Source of the DNA: Gemmatimonadaceae bacterium
GTDB lineage: Bacteria > Gemmatimonadota > Gemmatimonadetes > Gemmatimonadales > Gemmatimonadaceae
DNA length: 64,000 bases
NCBI GenBank assembly: GCA_037721215.1
Contig: JBBJNV010000009.1
Coordinates: 62,001 to 126,000, forward strand
Direction of reading: 5' to 3'
Numbering within the stretch: the first letter of the stretch is position 1; each line of letters begins with the position of its first letter. The position numbers were made by a program, and so were the translations under genes. The notes below the pieces were generated by a model, which saw nothing but the letters and a program-made list of their open reading frames with translations, made no database searches and was not told the origin of the DNA. Positions 44,594 to 53,119 of the stretch are shown here, piece after piece.

Positions 44594-45751
44594 GTGCCAC
44601 CCCGCCATCTGTACATCCACGTCCCGTTCTGCGCACGCCGCTGCTCATACTGCGATTTCTCGATCGCGGTTCGGCGCGTCGTTCCCGTCAGCGCGTACCT
44701 CGACGCTCTCCGTGCAGAGCTCTGGGTCCAGAAACTGGGACACTATGTTGAGCGCTCCGCTTTCTCGGGCGGGCGGCACTCTCCAACGCCACCTGACCAA
44801 TCTCCGCTCGAGACCGTTTACGTTGGAGGCGGTACTCCGTCCCGGTTGGGAGCCGAAGGAATTCGGGAGCTGCTTGCGATCGTGCGCGAGGTTCATCCGA
44901 TTGCCCCGGGCGCCGAAATCACTATCGAAGTGAATCCCGACGATATTTCAGCTCGATCGCTGGAGGCATGGGCCGCGGCTGGTGTCAGTCGCCTCTCGAT
45001 TGGCGTGCAGACATTCGACGATAGAGCGCTGGAATGGATGCATCGAACACATTCGGCAGAGCAAAGCCTCGATGCCCTGAGGCTCGTGCGGCAATCAGGC
45101 ATTCAAAATTTCTCTATCGACCTGATATTCGCGCTGCCGCTTTCGCTCAGCCGGTCATGGAAAGACGACGTCGATCGGGTGCTGACATTTCAGCCGGCCC
45201 ACATTTCTCTCTACGGACTGACGGTCGAGCCGTCGACGCCACTCGCCCGTTGGACTGCCGCCGGAATCACCCGGACCGCACCCGACGACTGTTATGCAGA
45301 TGAGTTTCTTTACGCGCATGAGGCAGCAACCGCCGCCGGCTACGATCATTATGAAGTGTCCAATTTTGCGTTGCCTGGCAGTCAGTCGCGCCACAATTCC
45401 GCATACTGGTCGGGTGCCTCGTACATCGGCGCGGGGCCCTCGGCCCATTCGTTCGACGGAGCGTGCCGGAGCTGGAACATCGCGCCTTATGCAGCATGGT
45501 TAGCGCGCCTTGAAGCTGGCGAGAGTGTGACGTTCGGCGAGGAGACGCTTACTGAAGCAAACAGGCTGGCGGAAAAGGTCTACCTCGGTCTTAGAACAGC
45601 GGCGGGTCTGACAGTGCAGGCTTCAGATCTCGAAGCCGCTTGCGCCTGGGTCGCGCAGGGCTGGGCTGTTCTCAGCGACGCGCGAGTGCGTCTTACGCCC
45701 GAAGGGTGGCTCCGGCTCGACACGCTGGCTGCCGGGTTGACAGGGATTTGA
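44594..45751 (+). CDS. hemW: Radical SAM heme chaperone HemW
   Basis: A 385-residue radical-SAM protein related to oxygen-independent coproporphyrinogen III oxidase but now regarded as a heme chaperone. YIHVPFCARRCSYCDFS has the CxxxCxxC cluster motif. VYVGGGTPSRLG, EVNPDDISARSLEAWAAAGVSRLSIGVQTF and DLIFALPLSLSRSWKDDVDRVL follow the family order. The HemW C-terminal block GAGPSAHSFDGACRSWN is present. The start is GTG 44594; longer frames run back into dprA. The true HemN motif of three extra cysteines is absent, supporting HemW. Confidence 0.93.
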   Translation: MPPRHLYIHVPFCARRCSYCDFSIAVRRVVPVSAYLDALRAELWVQKLGHYVERSAFSGGRHSPTPPDQSPLETVYVGGGTPSRLGAEGIRELLAIVREVHPIAPGAEITIEVNPDDISARSLEAWAAAGVSRLSIGVQTFDDRALEWMHRTHSAEQSLDALRLVRQSGIQNFSIDLIFALPLSLSRSWKDDVDRVLTFQPAHISLYGLTVEPSTPLARWTAAGITRTAPDDCYADEFLYAHEAATAAGYDHYEVSNFALPGSQSRHNSAYWSGASYIGAGPSAHSFDGACRSWNIAPYAAWLARLEAGESVTFGEETLTEANRLAEKVYLGLRTAAGLTVQASDLEAACAWVAQGWAVLSDARVRLTPEGWLRLDTLAAGLTGI

Positions 45752-45766
45752 ATTCATTGCTACGTT
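45737..45766 (+). promoter_or_regulatory. Candidate sigma-70 promoter for hrcA
   Basis: TTGACA at 45737-45742, 18 bp, then TACGTT at 45761-45766. The -35 box is perfect and the -10 box keeps the TA....T positions. A start site about 7 bases on would fall at the hrcA ATG (45774), so any transcript from here would be leaderless. No CIRCE element (TTAGCACTC and inverted copy) is visible. Confidence 0.3.
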
Positions 45767-45773
45767 CGAGGTT

Positions 45774-46817
45774 ATGGCCTTTCCCGAGCTGAGCGAGCGA
45801 GAGCGCCGGGTACTCGAGGCGGTGATCCAGTCGTACGTCGAAACCGCTCAACCTGCCGGGTCCAACGCGATCGCGCGCAGGTTCGGGCTCGGCGTATCAT
45901 CGGCTACGATTCGCAACACGATGAGCGATCTCGAGGAAAAGGGATTGCTCTATCACCCGCATACATCAGCGGGCCGCGTTCCTACGGACGTGGCGTACCG
46001 CGTATACGTGAACTCGCTGATTCCGCTCCCTTCGGCGACGCTGCGTGACCGGGAGCAGCTCAGTGCACACATCGCCGCCGGCGGCTCTGCTGTAGACGGC
46101 ATAATTCGCCGCGCCGCGCAGAGCCTCGGCGTTATCACACAGGAGCTGGGGATTGCTCTTGGGCCCCGGCTCGACGCCAGCATACTCGAGCGTCTCGATC
46201 TGGTACGTCTTTCCTCAGACCGCCTGCTCCTGGCGCTCACACTCGCGGGTGGTGCGGTGCGCACCATCTTCGTGGAAGCAAAAGGTGAAATTGCCGACGC
46301 CGCGATTGCCGAAGTGACGCGATTGCTGAATGAGAGAATTGGAGGACTGACGTTGCGCCAGATACGCACGTCGGTAGGCGAACGGCTTCGCGACTCTGAT
46401 CCCACCCGCGACGCAGCCGAGCTGCTGAATGTCTTTATCGAGGAGGGCGATCAGCTCTTCGATTCGGCAATGCAGGGATCGGACGAAACGGTTCTGCTGG
46501 GCAAGCCGTCGCTTCTTGCCGATCAACCAGAGTTCGCGAGCGTCGACAGCATGCGCAAGCTCGTCGCACTTACCGAGACGAGCGAACATCTTGCTGATCT
46601 TCTGCGGAGCCGCAGTGAAACCCCTGGTATCACGATCACCATCGGAAACGAGCACCAGGATCCAAAGCTGGAGAATTTCACTATCGTGACGGCGCAGTAT
46701 CGCTCCGGCGCCGTTACCGGCGTGATCGGAGTTATCGGCCCCACGCGCATGCCCTATGACAAGGTGATATCGCTTGTGACACACACGTCACGGCTCCTTA
46801 CCGACTTACTGGATTAA
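45774..46817 (+). CDS. hrcA: Heat-inducible transcription repressor HrcA
   Basis: A 347-residue repressor of chaperone genes that binds the CIRCE operator and is kept active by GroEL. The N-terminal winged helix is LSERERRVLEAVIQSYVETAQPAGSNAIARRFGLGVSSATIRNTMSDLEEKGLLYHPHTSAGRVPTD, nearly textbook. The middle and C-terminal HrcA domain includes GKPSLLADQPEFASVDSMRKLV and ITIGNEHQDPKLENFTIV. It lies 22 bp after hemW and 10 bp before dnaJ. grpE and dnaK are not between them, unlike the classic Gram-positive order. Confidence 0.96.
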   Translation: MAFPELSERERRVLEAVIQSYVETAQPAGSNAIARRFGLGVSSATIRNTMSDLEEKGLLYHPHTSAGRVPTDVAYRVYVNSLIPLPSATLRDREQLSAHIAAGGSAVDGIIRRAAQSLGVITQELGIALGPRLDASILERLDLVRLSSDRLLLALTLAGGAVRTIFVEAKGEIADAAIAEVTRLLNERIGGLTLRQIRTSVGERLRDSDPTRDAAELLNVFIEEGDQLFDSAMQGSDETVLLGKPSLLADQPEFASVDSMRKLVALTETSEHLADLLRSRSETPGITITIGNEHQDPKLENFTIVTAQYRSGAVTGVIGVIGPTRMPYDKVISLVTHTSRLLTDLLD

Positions 46818-46827
46818 CAGAACACAG

Positions 46828-47964
46828 ATGGCTGATTTTTACGTAACCCTCGGCGTTCCGCGCGACGCCTCTGACGAAGACATCAAAAAGGCGTACCGAA
46901 AGCTGGCGATGGTCAACCACCCTGACCGGAATAACGGATCACCGGCGGCGGAGGAAAAGTTCAAAGAGATCATCGAAGCCTACGACGTGCTGCGAGACTC
47001 GTCCAAACGCGCGATGTACGATCGGTATGGCGAAGCCGGACTTCGTTCGGGGGCGGGCGGATTCCACCATGTGGATCTGAGCGAAGCGCTGAATATTTTC
47101 ATGCGTGACCTGGGAGGCATGTCTGGTTTTGGAGACCTCTTCGGTGCGCAGCAGCGAGGCGGCAGGACTGAGGCTCGCAAGGGATCTGACGTCCGCATCA
47201 CGATGCCCCTCACGCTGGCTGAAGTAGAGAGGGGGGTCGAGCGAGCGGTCACCGCGAAACTGCTGACGAGCTGCGACCGCTGCAACGGTACGGGCGCCGA
47301 CGAAGGAACATCGGCCACACGCTGCACCACTTGCGTAGGTACGGGTGAAGTCCGCCGAGCCCAGAAGTCTTTCTTCGGGCAGGTGATCAGCGTCACCGCG
47401 TGTCCAGCCTGTGCCGGTGAGGGCACCCTCATCGCATCGCCGTGCCGGAAATGCAGAGGTGAGGGGCGGCTGCGCCAGGAGGAGAGCGTCACTATCAAGG
47501 TGCCTGCGGGTGTAGCGACGGGGCAGTACATGACAATGCGATCGGCAGGGAACGTCGGACCGCGCGGAGGGGCGAAGGGAGATATTCTGGTCGTCTTCGA
47601 GGTAAGAGAAGATGCGAGGTTTGAGCGCGACGGAGAAGACCTGTATTGCGAGGTCCTCGTCACTTACGCGCAGTTGGTGCTTGGCGCCGACGTTCAGGTG
47701 CCGACAGTCTCCGCCAGTGTCGCGCTACATGTGCCCGAACGCACTGAGAGCGGTCAGGTGTTTCATCTCCGGGGACGCGGTTTGCCACGGGTGAATGCAT
47801 CCGGCACTGGTGATCTGCACGTACGGCTTCAGCTGCACACACCGGAGCAACTCACAGCCGAAGAGGAAACGCTCATCCGGCGGCTCGGCGAATTGCAGGT
47901 CGCCCCGTCGGAGCGGAACGCGAAAGGCTTCTGGTCGAAGGTCAAGGAGTCGCTGGGTGCATGA
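46828..47964 (+). CDS. dnaJ: Chaperone protein DnaJ
   Basis: A 378-residue Hsp40. The J domain has HPD at 31-33; a Gly/Phe stretch follows (GLRSGAGGFHH); and four zinc-finger repeats are C149-C152 (CDRCNGTG), C166-C169 (CTTCVGTG), C192-C195 (CPACAGEG) and C206-C209 (CRKCRGEG). The C-terminal substrate-binding region is complete. It activates DnaK in protein folding. The start is 10 bp after hrcA, so HrcA and DnaJ are co-transcribed and probably heat-regulated together. Confidence 0.97.
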   Translation: MADFYVTLGVPRDASDEDIKKAYRKLAMVNHPDRNNGSPAAEEKFKEIIEAYDVLRDSSKRAMYDRYGEAGLRSGAGGFHHVDLSEALNIFMRDLGGMSGFGDLFGAQQRGGRTEARKGSDVRITMPLTLAEVERGVERAVTAKLLTSCDRCNGTGADEGTSATRCTTCVGTGEVRRAQKSFFGQVISVTACPACAGEGTLIASPCRKCRGEGRLRQEESVTIKVPAGVATGQYMTMRSAGNVGPRGGAKGDILVVFEVREDARFERDGEDLYCEVLVTYAQLVLGADVQVPTVSASVALHVPERTESGQVFHLRGRGLPRVNASGTGDLHVRLQLHTPEQLTAEEETLIRRLGELQVAPSERNAKGFWSKVKESLGA

Positions 47965-47982
47965 GGCCGCGCCCGGTAGCTA

Positions 47983-48840
47983 TTGGCGCGCGTGAGCGCC
48001 ACGGTTGCGCCGGCACCCGATGCATTGTGGCTGACCGTTCGCATTGAAGGTTCGGCAAACCGCGATGGTGTGATCGGCGCATTGTTCGCTGCCGGTTCGA
48101 CTGGCCTCCATGAGGATGGCCAGGCAATCGTCACTCATTTTCCCCCGGGCACCTCGACAGAGCTGTTGATGGATTTTATCACGGCCGCCGACCCCGCGGC
48201 CACGGTCCGTATCGGCGAAGCGGCCCCCACTGACTGGAGCGCCTGGCGCGCGGCCGTCGGAAGCCATCAGCTCGGTGCCGTGACGGTTGCACCGCCGTGG
48301 CTCGCATCATCGACACCCGGCGACACTATGGTGATCATTGAGCCAGCAATGGCGTTTGGAACCGGCGAACATCCTACCACGCGTAGCGTCATTCGACTGA
48401 TGCAGAAGATACCGGTGCCGCTGGGCATGGTTGCTGATCTCGGTGCTGGCAGCGCGGTGCTCTCCATTGCTGCGGCAAAATTGGGAAGCAAGCGCGTGGC
48501 GGCTGTGGAGCTGGATCACGACGCCATCGGTAACGCCGAACAGAACATCGCGGCGAATGGAGTTGCCGGCAGGGTACGGCTCATTGAAGGAGACGCAGCG
48601 CTGATGCTGCCACTCCTGGCGCCGGTGGAAGTGGTGCTCGCAAACATCATATCGTCGGTATTGAAAGAGTTGTTGCCGATAATTGTGTCATCGGTACGGA
48701 CGGGCGGGCATGCAATCCTGTCGGGACTGCTAGCCGAAGAACGGGCAATGATGCTGGTGGCGATTGGCATCGCCGATTGGCGAATCGCCGCGGAGGACAC
48801 TGAAGAAGCCTGGTGGAGCGTCCTGCTGGAGCGGCGTTGA
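47983..48840 (+). CDS. prmA: Ribosomal protein L11 methyltransferase
   Basis: Trimethylates ribosomal protein L11. About 285 residues from TTG 47983; a GTG three codons on is equally likely. IEPAMAFGTGEHPTTRSVIRLMQ is the diagnostic PrmA block and VADLGAGSAVLSIAAAKLG is motif I; EVVLANIISSVLKELLP contains the N-x-x-x catalytic region. The N-terminal 100 residues form the L11-recognition domain. Its TGA stop overlaps the rsmE TTG start. Confidence 0.93.
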   Translation: MARVSATVAPAPDALWLTVRIEGSANRDGVIGALFAAGSTGLHEDGQAIVTHFPPGTSTELLMDFITAADPAATVRIGEAAPTDWSAWRAAVGSHQLGAVTVAPPWLASSTPGDTMVIIEPAMAFGTGEHPTTRSVIRLMQKIPVPLGMVADLGAGSAVLSIAAAKLGSKRVAAVELDHDAIGNAEQNIAANGVAGRVRLIEGDAALMLPLLAPVEVVLANIISSVLKELLPIIVSSVRTGGHAILSGLLAEERAMMLVAIGIADWRIAAEDTEEAWWSVLLERR

Positions 48841-49562
48841 TCACATTCTTCTGCAACGAGCCGTTCTCGGCACCAGGGCAGATATTGCTGGGCACCGAGG
48901 CGGCGCAACATCTGCGCGTCTTGCGTGCGGGCGCGGGCCAGGCAGTGGCGTTGAGGGATGGAAAGGGGAGCGCCGCATCCGGCGTGGTCGCGCGTCTGGC
49001 CAAACGGTCCGTGACCATCGATGTCACCGAAGTTTCCCGCATCGAAGCCCAGCCTCCTGTACATCTGATGGTCCCTGTCGCCGACAGGGATCGCATGTTG
49101 ATGCTCGCGGAAAAGTGCACAGAATTGTCGGCGACCAGCTGGCGACCCGTGATGTGGCGACGATCCCGGAGTGTCGGGCCACTTGGCGATGGTCCGGCAT
49201 TTCAGGCGCGGGTACAGGGGAGAATGGTCGCGGCATTGACGCAGTCCGGAGGCGGATGGGTTCCAGACGTGCATCCCTCGGCACCTCTCTCCCGTGCGAT
49301 GGCAGCTGCCCCGGCGGGAACGCGTCTCATGCTGGACGCCCGCGCCGAGCAGCCGCTGGCGGTCGTAACAATGACGGCGCCGGTAGTAATCGCTATCGGG
49401 CCAGAAGGGGGAATTGAACCGGCGGAAAGTGCTGAGCTGATATCGGCCGGATTCACTCCCGTGAGGATCGCCGGTTCGGTTTTGCGTTTCGAGACAGCGG
49501 GCATGTCGGCTCTGGCTGTCGTTCGCTGCCTGCTTGATAAGGGGGGTTCATCAAATGCCTGA
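48837..49562 (+). CDS. rsmE: 16S rRNA (uracil1498-N3)-methyltransferase
   Basis: SPOUT-class enzyme that methylates U1498 of 16S rRNA. 241 residues from a TTG at 48837 that overlaps the prmA stop as TTGA; an earlier start at 48813 lies in prmA. ITFFCNEPFSAPGQILLGTEAAQHLRVLRAGAGQ is the N-terminal PUA-like domain, VPVADRDRMLMLAEKCTELSATSWRPV the start of the SPOUT fold, and IAIGPEGGIEPAES the cofactor-binding knot loop. The end overlaps the HIT gene by 8 bp. Confidence 0.94.
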   Translation: MITFFCNEPFSAPGQILLGTEAAQHLRVLRAGAGQAVALRDGKGSAASGVVARLAKRSVTIDVTEVSRIEAQPPVHLMVPVADRDRMLMLAEKCTELSATSWRPVMWRRSRSVGPLGDGPAFQARVQGRMVAALTQSGGGWVPDVHPSAPLSRAMAAAPAGTRLMLDARAEQPLAVVTMTAPVVIAIGPEGGIEPAESAELISAGFTPVRIAGSVLRFETAGMSALAVVRCLLDKGGSSNA

Positions 49563-49896
49563 AGATTGTCTTTTCTGCCGGATCGCGGCGGGCGAGATCC
49601 CGGCGGATGTCGTCGACCAAACGGAGCGCGCCATCGCATTTCGCGATATCACGCCTCAGGCACCAGTGCATGTACTGGTAATTCCGCGTCGTCACATAGC
49701 TACGCTTTCACTTGCCGATGACGGACCTGAGCTGGGTGACCTGATGCTGCTGGCAGCGAGGGTTGCCCGCGCCGAAGGAATTGCAGAGTCCGGTTTTCGC
49801 ACCGTCATCAACACAAACGACGACGGCGGCCAGATGGTGCACCACCTGCACATTCACGTACTTGGCGGCCGTCGGCTGAGATGGCCACCGGGGTAA
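49555..49896 (+). CDS. HIT-family purine nucleoside phosphoramidase (HinT-like)
   Basis: A 113-residue HIT-domain protein that hydrolyses adenosine phosphoramidates and related nucleotides. CLFCRIAAGEIPAD is the start of HinT/PKCI proteins with the CxxC zinc pair; HVLVIPRRHIATL and the active-site QMVHHLHIHVLGGRRL (His-x-His-x-His) follow. ATG 49555, with a run of G upstream as Shine-Dalgarno sequence. It overlaps rsmE by 8 bp. Confidence 0.94.
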   Translation: MPEDCLFCRIAAGEIPADVVDQTERAIAFRDITPQAPVHVLVIPRRHIATLSLADDGPELGDLMLLAARVARAEGIAESGFRTVINTNDDGGQMVHHLHIHVLGGRRLRWPPG

Positions 49897-50026
49897 CGTC
49901 AGCCGCGAAGTTGATGTGCGGTGCTACATCGGGCGCGGTTTCCTTGCCCGTCGGAACCGGCCCCGCTAAGTTGTTTATTCTGTACCTGCACCGGCGCAAA
50001 AACGCCACGAAGGGGGGAAGTAGATA

Positions 50027-50215
50027 TTGTCGGAAGTCATCATCCATGACGACGAAAATTTTGAACGCGCGCTGAAGCGCTTCAAGAAGAAATGCGAGAA
50101 AGCGGGCATTCTTTCCGATCTTCGCAAGCATCGTCACTATGAAAAACCGAGCGAGCGGCGTAAGCGCAAGCTGAATACTGCGATGCGCAAGAACCGTCGC
50201 ACGCGCCGCGTCTAG
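50027..50215 (+). CDS. rpsU: 30S ribosomal protein S21
   Basis: A 62-residue small, very basic ribosomal protein. [28 protein letters not shown] and the tail [26 protein letters not shown] match S21. The start is TTG 50027, preceded by AGGGGGGAAG at 50011-50020, a strong Shine-Dalgarno sequence. It follows 130 bp of non-coding DNA that must hold its promoter. yqeY starts 2 bp after its stop, the common rpsU-yqeY pair. Confidence 0.96.
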   Translation: MSEVIIHDDENFERALKRFKKKCEKAGILSDLRKHRHYEKPSERRKRKLNTAMRKNRRTRRV

Positions 50216-50217
50216 AA

Positions 50218-50661
50218 ATGTCCGAGCTTCTCGCGCGGTTGCAGGGCGACCTGAACGCCTCGCGAAAAGCCCAGGATAAGCAAGCCACGCTGTTGCTTGG
50301 AACAGTGTTGTCCGAGGTGAAGAACCGCCGTATCGAGATGCGTCAGGAGCCCACGGACGCTGATGTGACAGACGTTATCCGCAAGTCGATCAAGAAGCGG
50401 CGCGAGTCGGTTGGCATGTACAGCAAGGCTGGCCGTTCCGATCTCGCCGGCCGGGAAAGCGCCGAAGCGGCAGCGCTGCAGAATTACCTGCCTCCGGCAG
50501 TGGACCCTCAGGAAATCCGGGCGGCGGTCAACGCCGCGATCGCTGGCGGTGCGACAACAATCGGCGCCCTGATGGGATTGGTTTTGCCCCAGTTCAAGGG
50601 AAAGGTCGAAGGCGGCACGATAAACGCCATCGCGAAAGAGGAACTCAGCCGGCGAGGGTGA
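50218..50661 (+). CDS. yqeY: GatB/YqeY domain protein
   Basis: A 147-residue protein of the YqeY family, homologous to the tail domain of GatB in the tRNA-dependent amidotransferase. SELLARLQGDLNASRKAQDKQATLLLGTVLSEVKNRRIEMRQEPTD, YSKAGRSDLAGRESAEAAALQNYLPPA and the C-terminal GALMGLVLPQFKGKVEGGTINAIAKEEL are family blocks. Its exact role is not known. It is immediately after rpsU, as in many bacteria, and is followed by an intrinsic terminator. Confidence 0.93.
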   Translation: MSELLARLQGDLNASRKAQDKQATLLLGTVLSEVKNRRIEMRQEPTDADVTDVIRKSIKKRRESVGMYSKAGRSDLAGRESAEAAALQNYLPPAVDPQEIRAAVNAAIAGGATTIGALMGLVLPQFKGKVEGGTINAIAKEELSRRG

Positions 50662-50683
50662 AGATGCGACGATCCTTGTACAC

Positions 50684-50723
50684 AGCCCGAACTTGCGATA
50701 CCAGTCGCCTGTTCGGGCTTTTT
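50684..50723 (+). terminator. Intrinsic terminator between yqeY and mutS2
   Basis: AGCCCGAAC (50684-50692) pairs perfectly with GTTCGGGCT (50711-50719), 9 bp with an 18-base loop, and runs into TTTT. It should end the rpsU-yqeY transcript and excludes the upstream candidate start of mutS2 that lies in its loop. Confidence 0.75.
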
Positions 50724-50728
50724 CGTCG

Positions 50729-53119
50729 ATGAATTCACATACACTCGGCGTTCTGGAATACGGCCGGGCAGTCGAGACTGTGGCCGCGCGCGCGCATTCC
50801 GCGCTGGGCGCCGAAAGGGTTCGCGAGGCTTTGCCGGCGCGCGACCGCGGTTGGATAGAGCACGAGCATGCGCGAGTATCGGCTGTGCGAGCCCTGATTG
50901 ATAATGATGCAGCCTGGAAACCGGAGCAGATCGCCGATATCCGGCCGTCCCTTGGCCGGCTGCGCGTTGCCGGCGCATCGCTGAACGCGGCGGATTTTCT
51001 CACTCTGCTCGCTTTCCTACGCGCATCGCGAATCACCGCTGAGAGACTTGCTGACGACCGGCTTCCAGTAATTTCGATCGCTCTCATCCGTAGCGAGATC
51101 GCGGCGCTGGTCGCTGCTCGTCGAGAAGAAAAGGCGATCGATGACGTAGTGCGGGACGACGGTGATGTCCGCGACGATGCTTCGCCACAGCTCAGGCGCA
51201 TCCGACGCGAGCTGCGCGGGGCGCAGGGTGAGCTGGTGAAGCTGCTCGAGCGGCTGATGTCGCGCCTGGAGGAACATCATCAGGTTCAGGACATGTCAGT
51301 GACGGTACGCAACGGACGGTTCGTCATTCCGGTCCGACGAGAGGCGCGTACAGCCATCGGCGGATTGGTGCACGATACGTCGAGCACAGGTGCAACGTTG
51401 TTCGTTGAACCACCAGCAGCGATCGAAGCTGGAAATCGAATCCGGGAGCTGGAGTCCGACGAACTGCGTGAAGTAGATCGAATTCTTTCGGAGTTGACAG
51501 AGGTCGTCCGTCCGCTGAGGGAGCCTCTGGCCGCGGCCCTCGAAGCACTGGTCACTCTCGATTCCCTGTATGCCCGCGCGCGCTACGCGACCGAAGACGG
51601 TTGCGGACTCGTCGAATTTGACGCTGAAGGTTCCGGCTTTACCATCATCCGAGGACGCCATCCGCTGCTTGTATCGCAGGGAATCGATGTGGTACCGTTC
51701 GACCTGACACTCGACACGCACGAAAAAACGCTCCTCATTTCGGGTCCGAACACCGGGGGCAAGACAGTGCTCCTCAAATCAGTCGGGTTGTTCGCTGCCA
51801 TGGCTCAGGCCGGTTTCCCTGTGCCCGTCAGCACGGGCTCACGCTTCTCGGTTTTTGATGACGTCTACACGGACGTGGGCGACGAGCAGTCGATTTCTTC
51901 GAGCCTGTCGACTTTCAGCGCTCATCTGAAGAATTTGTCGGAAATACTGAGCGCCGCGACTTGCGCTTCACTGGTCCTCATTGACGAGCTCGGCTCGGGT
52001 ACCGACCCCCTGGAGGGAGCTGCACTCGGCGGCGCGATTCTCGAATCACTGACTCGGCGCGGCAGCCTCTCGGTAGCAACTACTCACCTCGGGGCGCTCA
52101 AGGAATTGGCTGCCGAGGTGCCTGGTGTGGTCAACGCATCGTTGCAATTCGATGCCGTTGCACTTGCCCCGACATACCGCCTGATCAAGGGCATCCCCGG
52201 CCGGTCCTACGGTATCAGCATCGCGCGGCGCCTCGCGCTTCCGGAGGATGTTCTGGTCCGAGCCGAGGCCCGCCTTCCAACGGGAGAGCGTGACGTCAAC
52301 TCGCTTCTCGCGGAACTCGAGTCACGCGAGCAGCGCCTCACTGCAAGCGAAACAGAAGCTGCGTTGATCGCCGAAGACGTCAGAGTCCGCGCCGGCCGGG
52401 TTGCCGAGCGCGAACAGGCAGTGCGGGAAAAGGAACGGAGCGCCGAGAGGGATGCGCGCAGGGAGGCGCGGCGCCTGATCCTCGACGCGCGAGCGGAGGT
52501 CGATCGCACGATCAGAGTTCTCAAGGAATCGGCGGCTGAGGCGTCAGATGCGGCCGCCCGCGATGCGAGGCGCCGAATTGAACAGCTGGCGGCGGCGGAA
52601 GGCAACGCTTTGGTTGCAGTCGACCATCCGGGGGAGTCGGATGCGCCGACGGAAATTGGCTCCGGCGGCGAACGGATTGCGGAGGGCGATTTTGTCGCGG
52701 TTCCTGCGTTGGGTGGGCGCACTGCCCGAGTGATGGAGCTGCGCGACAACGACGCCATTGTAGCGGCGGGTTCGATCAAGCTTTCAGTCCCTGTCGGCAG
52801 CCTCCGAATCGTTGCCCCTCCCGCGCCTGGAGAAAAAATTCATGTTGCGGTCCGGGGCGACATCCCCGAGCCTGAAGCAAAGAGCGAGATAGACCTTCGT
52901 GGAATGCGAGTAGGCGAGATAGACGATTTGGTTATGCATGCCGTCGACTCCGCAGTTCGCGCGGATCTCAGGACGTTGCGCATCATCCACGGAAAAGGGA
53001 CTGGGGTGCTCCGCGAACGCGTCGCGGAAATGCTCCGGAAAGAGACGCGAATTGTGTCATTCAGGCTGGGTGCGTGGAACGAAGGGGGTGCGGGTGTCAC
53101 CATGGCGGACCTCGCTTGA
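50729..53119 (+). CDS. mutS2: Endonuclease MutS2
   Basis: A 796-residue MutS-family ATPase with a C-terminal nuclease, involved in recombination control or ribosome-collision rescue. The ATG at 50729 begins HTLGVLEYGRAVE, the normal start. NGRFVIPVRREARTAIGGLVHDTSSTGATLFVEP is the clamp region; Walker A GPNTGGKTVLLK is at about 339-350; SLSTFSAHLKNLSEIL and LVLIDELGSGTDPLEGAALG contain Walker B. A long coiled coil follows, then a KOW-like strand region and a Smr domain (EIDLRGMRVGEIDDL, RIIHGKGTGVLRERV). Its stop overlaps the dnaG start. Confidence 0.96.
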   Translation: MNSHTLGVLEYGRAVETVAARAHSALGAERVREALPARDRGWIEHEHARVSAVRALIDNDAAWKPEQIADIRPSLGRLRVAGASLNAADFLTLLAFLRASRITAERLADDRLPVISIALIRSEIAALVAARREEKAIDDVVRDDGDVRDDASPQLRRIRRELRGAQGELVKLLERLMSRLEEHHQVQDMSVTVRNGRFVIPVRREARTAIGGLVHDTSSTGATLFVEPPAAIEAGNRIRELESDELREVDRILSELTEVVRPLREPLAAALEALVTLDSLYARARYATEDGCGLVEFDAEGSGFTIIRGRHPLLVSQGIDVVPFDLTLDTHEKTLLISGPNTGGKTVLLKSVGLFAAMAQAGFPVPVSTGSRFSVFDDVYTDVGDEQSISSSLSTFSAHLKNLSEILSAATCASLVLIDELGSGTDPLEGAALGGAILESLTRRGSLSVATTHLGALKELAAEVPGVVNASLQFDAVALAPTYRLIKGIPGRSYGISIARRLALPEDVLVRAEARLPTGERDVNSLLAELESREQRLTASETEAALIAEDVRVRAGRVAEREQAVREKERSAERDARREARRLILDARAEVDRTIRVLKESAAEASDAAARDARRRIEQLAAAEGNALVAVDHPGESDAPTEIGSGGERIAEGDFVAVPALGGRTARVMELRDNDAIVAAGSIKLSVPVGSLRIVAPPAPGEKIHVAVRGDIPEPEAKSEIDLRGMRVGEIDDLVMHAVDSAVRADLRTLRIIHGKGTGVLRERVAEMLRKETRIVSFRLGAWNEGGAGVTMADLA

